Source of the DNA: Pleomorphochaeta sp963678575
GTDB taxonomy: Bacteria > Spirochaetota > Spirochaetia > Sphaerochaetales > Sphaerochaetaceae
DNA: 64,000 bases
NCBI GenBank assembly: GCA_963678575.2
Contig: CAXXHV010000002.1
Coordinates: 2,294,001 to 2,358,000, forward strand
Direction: 5' to 3'
The first letter of the stretch is position 1. Each line of letters opens with the position of its first letter. The notes under the pieces are model-generated. The model was not told the DNA's origin. It was given only the letters and a program-made list of their open reading frames with translations, and did no database searches. This document shows, piece by piece, positions 59,721 to 64,000 of the stretch. Both the position numbers and the translations under genes were made by a program.

Positions 59721-62700
59721 CTATAAGATATTAGTTGTATCAACTACTTTTTTTAAGTTTCCATTTTCTTCAATGCCCATCTCGGCTGCCATAGATTCTC
59801 TTCTTTTGGCAACTTGCTGTTTTTCTGCTTCTTGAGAATTCAACAATAGAGCTTCGTCTTCAAGCCTGACATTTCTATATCTCTTCATACCTGTTCCAGC
59901 TGGAATCAAGTGTCCAATAACTACATTTTCTTTCAAGCCTCTTAACTCGTCTGTTTTACCAGCAATAGCGCTTTCTGTCAAGACCTTTGTAGTCTCTTGG
60001 AAAGAAGCAGCTGATAAGAAAGATTCAATTGAGAGTGCCGCACGTGTAATACCTAATAATAATGGTTTAGCTACAGCAGGTTGACCACCTTCATTAACAA
60101 CACGTCTGTTTTCACTATGAAAACGGTGTTTGTCAACTTGTTGACCTTGAACTAAATCAGTATCACCAGATGAAACAACTTCAACTTTTCTAAGCATTTG
60201 TCTAACAATAACGCCTAAGTGTTTATCATTAATATCTACACCTTGCATTCTGTAAACAGCTTGTACTTCATCTACTAAGAAAGATTGTAAAGCATTTTCA
60301 CCCTTAATATTTAAAATATCATGTGGGTCAATTGCACCATCACATAATGGTTCACCAGCTTCAACAGTATCTCCATCTCTAACAAGCATGTGTTTATTCA
60401 TTGGAACAATATGTTTATAGCTCTTATCGTAAGCATCTCTGACTCTTACAATAATCTTACCTTTCGCAACATTACCAATTTCAACAACACCTGATACTTG
60501 AGCTAATACAGCAATATTTTTAGGTCTTCTTGCTTCAAATAATTCACCAACACGTGGTAGACCACCAGTAATATCAGCAGTTTTTGTACCACCTTTAATA
60601 AGCTTAGCAATAATCTCACCAATCTTAATTTCTTGATTATCTTCACATGTTAAATATGTACCACCAGGAAGTTGATAGTTTACAAGAGTTTCTCCACTAC
60701 CGTTTGCACCTGTTGTAATCATAATTCTTGGTTGTAAGTGTTCCAATTTATGTTCAGTAATTCTTCTTTGAGTATTACCTGTTTCAAAATTTTTCTCTTC
60801 AACCATGGTTGATCCTGCAGTAATATCTACAAAATGAATATAACCTTTATATTCACTAATAAATGGTTCACTGAATGGGTCAAATGCTACAATTGGTTTC
60901 TCAGCAGGAATATAACTATTTAAGTTTACATATCTTTCTAACTCAGAACCAGTTTTGATGACTGCCTTTTGGGCTTTTCCAACAATAAGAACTCTATTAT
61001 CAACAATCTTTACAATACCATTTTGAGTACTTGAAATTGTTTCTTTAGTTCCATCATTAGAAATATAAAGTGGAGTACCTTTAGCAATTGCATCACCCTC
61101 TTTAATTAATAAAGTAGAATATATGCCTTCTTCAATTTCTAATACAACAACTTCATAATGTAAGAATCCTTTTCTTGAAAATACTCTAATGCCATCAGTT
61201 TCTCTAATAACATTATGACCTTCAATACCTGTTACAATAATTGGATTCTTGAATGAGATTGTATTATCTTCTGATGAAGTAGATGCAGTACCTCCAACGT
61301 GGAATGTTCTCATAGTTAACTGAGTACCAGGTTGACCAATTGATTGTGCAGCAATAGTACCTACAGCTTCACCAATTTCAACAGATCTATTCGTTGCAAG
61401 GTTTCTTCCGTAACATTTCCTACATACACCATGTTTAGCTTCACAAGTTAAAACAGTTCTTAAGAAGACTCTTTCAATACCTGCTTCTTCAACTTTCTTA
61501 GCTACTTCTTCATCAATTTCAACATTTGCTTCGGCAATTACTGCTCCTGTAAATGGATGGTGTACAGCTTCAACTGGACAACGACCAACAATTCTTGAAC
61601 TTAATGCTTCAACTAAATCATCGCCATCTTTTAAGGCTTCAATCCAAATACCATTAATTGTATGACAGTCTTCTTCATTTACAACAACGTCTTGAGAAAT
61701 ATCAACTAAACGTCTAGTTAAATAACCAGCTTCAGCTGTTTTAAGAGCTGTATCTGATAATCCCTTACGTGCACCGTTGGTTGAAATAAAGAATTCAATA
61801 ATTGAAAGACCTTCTTTAAAGTTAGATTTAATTGGGAATTCAATAACGTCACCAGTAGGTTTTGCCATCAAACCACGCATTCCGCCTAACTGTCTAATCT
61901 GAGTTTTACTACCACGAGCACCAGAATCAGCCATCAAGAATAGTGGATTAAATCCGTTTTGACTTTCTTTTAAGTCTTTCATTAATTCATCAGCTAATCT
62001 TTCATTAGCGTCAGTCCAAACCTCAATTACACGGTTATATCTTTCTTCTGAAGAAATACTTGCTAATACACTATATTGTTTTTTAATTTCTGCATGTTTT
62101 TCAGAAGCTTCTTTCATTATATCAGATTTTGCATCTGGAATTATCATATCTGATAAACCAATAGTTGCACCAAAGACTGTAGCAAATTTAAATCCTACAT
62201 CTTTTACAGCATCCAATAATTGAACAGCAACTGAATTTTTCTTTTCAGAAATTGTATTTCCAATAAGTTTTTTAAGTTCTTTATCACCTAAACAATAGTT
62301 TTGGAACTCTATACCTTTTGGTAATACTGAGTTGAAAATTACTCTACCAGCTGTAGTTTGAATCTTTTCACCATTTTCAAGTCTAAAATTGATTAATGCA
62401 TTATATGACAATATTCCACTATCAATTGCTAGTTCAATTTCACTTAAACTATCATAATAGTGTCCTGCACCTTTTGCATTTCTCATTTCACGAGTTAAAT
62501 AGTTAACTCCAAGAACCATATCTTGAGATGGGAATACAATAGGTTTACCATTAGCAGGGTCAAGTAGGTTTGTAGCACTTAGCATAAGTGTCCAACATTC
62601 TAATTGAGCTGCTTGAGTTAATGGAACATGAACAGCCATTTGGTCACCATCAAAGTCAGCATTGAAAGCATGACAAACTAATGGGTGAAGTTTAATAGCT

Positions 62701-64000
62701 TTCCCATCAACTAAAACAGGTTCAAAAGCTTGGATACCTAATCTATGAAGAGTCGGAGCACGGTTAAGCATAACTGGGTGTTCACTAACTACATCATCAA
62801 GGATTGACCATACTTCATCAGTTTCTTGTTCAACTAAATTCTTAGCTTTTTTAATGTTATAAACAACACCTTTTTGAACTAATTTTTTCATAATAAATGG
62901 CTTGTATAATTCAAGAGCCATTTTTGAAGGAAGTCCACATTGGTGAATTCTTAATTCAGGTCCAACAACAATAACTGAACGTCCTGAATAGTCTACACGT
63001 TTACCAAGTAGGTTTTGTCTAAATCTACCTTGTTTACCTTTTAACATATCTGAAAGAGATTTTAGAGGTCTATTATTTGCTCCTCTAACAACACGTTTTC
63101 TCTTTGTATTGTCAAATAAAGCATCAACAGCTTCTTGTAACATTCTCTTTTCATTTCTGATAATGATATCTGGTGCATTTAACTGAATCAACCGAGATAA
63201 ACGGTTATTTCTATTTATTAAACGTCTATATAAATCATTTAAGTCTGAAGTTGCAAAACGACCACCATCAAGTTGTACCATTGGGCGTAAATCTGGTGGA
63301 ATTACAGGAATAACTGTTAAAATCATCCATTCAGGTTGGTTATCAGAATTCCTAAAGCTTTCACAAACTTCAATTCTTTTATATAAATGCTTATCTATTT
63401 TGCCTTCTTTAGCACGCATCTCTTCGCGAAGTTCATAACTTAATTTATCTAAATCTAAATTAGTTAGAATTTCACGAACAGCTTCAGCCCCCATGCCAGC
63501 ACGGAAAACCTCACCATATTGTTCAAGAGCATCGTAATATTCATCTTCACTTAATATTTGTTTTTCTTGTAAATCTGTTTCACCAGGAGAAATAACAATA
63601 TATTTTTCATAATACAATACACTTTGCAAATTAGCTCTTGAAACATCAAGTAATAGGCTCATACGAGAAGGAACTGATCTATAATACCAAATATGTGAAA
63701 CAGGGGAAGCTAAAGTAATATGGCCCATTCTTTCACGACGAACTTTTACATTAGTAACTTCAACACCACAGCGGTCACAAACTACCCCTTTATAACGGAT
63801 AGATTTGAATTTACCACAGTAACATTCCCATTCCTTTGTAGTACCAAATATTTTTTCACAAAACAGACCATCCCTCTCAGGACGCAAAGTACGGTAATTG
63901 ATAGTTTCTGGTTTCTTAACTTCACCGTAAGACCAAGCTTTTATTTGTTCAGGTGATGCTAATTGTATTTTAACACTATCGAAATCTTGAATTTCTTTCA
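59721..64000 (-). CDS. rpoC: RNA polymerase beta-prime subunit (start codon one base outside window)
   Basis: The largest RNA polymerase subunit, about 1426 residues. The frame is open to the window edge: bases 64000-63999 read TG, followed by KEIQDFDSVKIQLASPEQIK, so the initial A of the start codon lies one base beyond the window. Zinc-binding cysteines occur near residues 69-87 (CYCGKFKSIRYKGVVCDRC). The catalytic NADFDGDQMAVH motif lies near residue 460 and a second zinc site CEAKHGVCRKC near 860. The trigger loop region and C-terminal text are intact. The N-terminal SYGEVKKPETINYRTLRPE supports a spirochaete assignment. rpoB should lie just outside. Confidence 0.99.
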   Translation of the reverse strand, partial: KEIQDFDSVKIQLASPEQIKAWSYGEVKKPETINYRTLRPERDGLFCEKIFGTTKEWECYCGKFKSIRYKGVVCDRCGVEVTNVKVRRERMGHITLASPVSHIWYYRSVPSRMSLLLDVSRANLQSVLYYEKYIVISPGETDLQEKQILSEDEYYDALEQYGEVFRAGMGAEAVREILTNLDLDKLSYELREEMRAKEGKIDKHLYKRIEVCESFRNSDNQPEWMILTVIPVIPPDLRPMVQLDGGRFATSDLNDLYRRLINRNNRLSRLIQLNAPDIIIRNEKRMLQEAVDALFDNTKRKRVVRGANNRPLKSLSDMLKGKQGRFRQNLLGKRVDYSGRSVIVVGPELRIHQCGLPSKMALELYKPFIMKKLVQKGVVYNIKKAKNLVEQETDEVWSILDDVVSEHPVMLNRAPTLHRLGIQAFEPVLVDGKAIKLHPLVCHAFNADFDGDQMAVHVPLTQAAQLECWTLMLSATNLLDPANGKPIVFPSQDMVLGVNYLTREMRNAKGAGHYYDSLSEIELAIDSGILSYNALINFRLENGEKIQTTAGRVIFNSVLPKGIEFQNYCLGDKELKKLIGNTISEKKNSVAVQLLDAVKDVGFKFATVFGATIGLSDMIIPDAKSDIMKEASEKHAEIKKQYSVLASISSEERYNRVIEVWTDANERLADELMKDLKESQNGFNPLFLMADSGARGSKTQIRQLGGMRGLMAKPTGDVIEFPIKSNFKEGLSIIEFFISTNGARKGLSDTALKTAEAGYLTRRLVDISQDVVVNEEDCHTINGIWIEALKDGDDLVEALSSRIVGRCPVEAVHHPFTGAVIAEANVEIDEEVAKKVEEAGIERVFLRTVLTCEAKHGVCRKCYGRNLATNRSVEIGEAVGTIAAQSIGQPGTQLTMRTFHVGGTASTSSEDNTISFKNPIIVTGIEGHNVIRETDGIRVFSRKGFLHYEVVVLEIEEGIYSTLLIKEGDAIAKGTPLYISNDGTKETISSTQNGIVKIVDNRVLIVGKAQKAVIKTGSELERYVNLNSYIPAEKPIVAFDPFSEPFISEYKGYIHFVDITAGSTMVEEKNFETGNTQRRITEHKLEHLQPRIMITTGANGSGETLVNYQLPGGTYLTCEDNQEIKIGEIIAKLIKGGTKTADITGGLPRVGELFEARRPKNIAVLAQVSGVVEIGNVAKGKIIVRVRDAYDKSYKHIVPMNKHMLVRDGDTVEAGEPLCDGAIDPHDILNIKGENALQSFLVDEVQAVYRMQGVDINDKHLGVIVRQMLRKVEVVSSGDTDLVQGQQVDKHRFHSENRRVVNEGGQPAVAKPLLLGITRAALSIESFLSAASFQETTKVLTESAIAGKTDELRGLKENVVIGHLIPAGTGMKRYRNVRLEDEALLLNSQEAEKQQVAKRRESMAAEMGIEENGNLKKVVDTTNIL

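Overview
The window is a compact, AT-rich (roughly 30% GC by eye), mostly minus-strand stretch of a bacterial chromosome. It most resembles a Treponema-type spirochaete. This rests on remembered gene orders and protein character, not on a search: the RpoC N-terminus (SYGEVKKPETINYRTLRPE, cysteine-rich zinc site), the block rpsT-HU-lnt-cinA-rho-rpmE, a str/S10 region running rpoC-rpsL-rpsG then tuf-rpsJ with no fusA, a large nucleoside kinase with a ThrRS-like N-terminus, and an apolipoprotein N-acyltransferase that implies lipoproteins. No rRNA, tRNA, CRISPR array, prophage or insertion sequence was seen.

Layout. Positions 1-13.2 kb are the most accessory part: a secreted beta-rich protein, thioredoxin, an NCS2 nucleobase permease, arginine deiminase, a Nudix hydrolase, an HTH-less sigma-54-type AAA+ regulator, a YihY-family membrane protein, a lysophospholipase-like hydrolase, a YfcE-like phosphoesterase with a possible 41-codon leader ORF, an aldehyde:ferredoxin-oxidoreductase homologue that has lost its cluster cysteines, and the nucleoside kinase. 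From 13.2-24.9 kb come nifU-nifS, a cysteine-cluster protein, surE, a degenerate galactokinase-like protein, bL31, Rho (with a long Asn-rich insert), cinA, lnt, HU, bS20 and RicT. A decayed gene lies at 25.1-25.5 kb. From 25.7-44 kb come dus, purD, an rlmB-type methyltransferase, grpE-dnaK-dnaJ, a membrane-anchored coiled-coil protein, a HAD phosphatase, der, ptsI, a GerMN-like protein, a MATE/AnkH-like transporter, tlyA, a YmdB-like phosphodiesterase and rny. From 44.2-64 kb runs a near-continuous ribosomal/transcription superoperon (rpoC, str, S10, spc and alpha genes).

How the parts work together. The right third is the translation and transcription core: RpoC, RpoA, EF-Tu, SecY and 28 ribosomal proteins. 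tuf-rpsJ starts from a strong consensus promoter followed by an approximately 270-nt structured leader, and several intergenic hairpins (tuf/rpsJ, rpsK/rpoA, dnaK/dnaJ) could tune expression inside operons. rny, the YmdB-like gene and tlyA form an RNA-processing and modification cluster. The nifS-nifU pair supplies Fe-S clusters. lnt with HU, cinA and rho form the conserved spirochaetal housekeeping block.

The points most worth a second look are the N-rich Rho insert, the cysteine-less AOR homologue with its operator-like palindrome and apparently leaderless divergent promoters, the tuf leader, the HTH-less sigma-54 activator, and a hairpin lying between the Shine-Dalgarno and the start codon of der. 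No unmistakably new multi-gene system was found.
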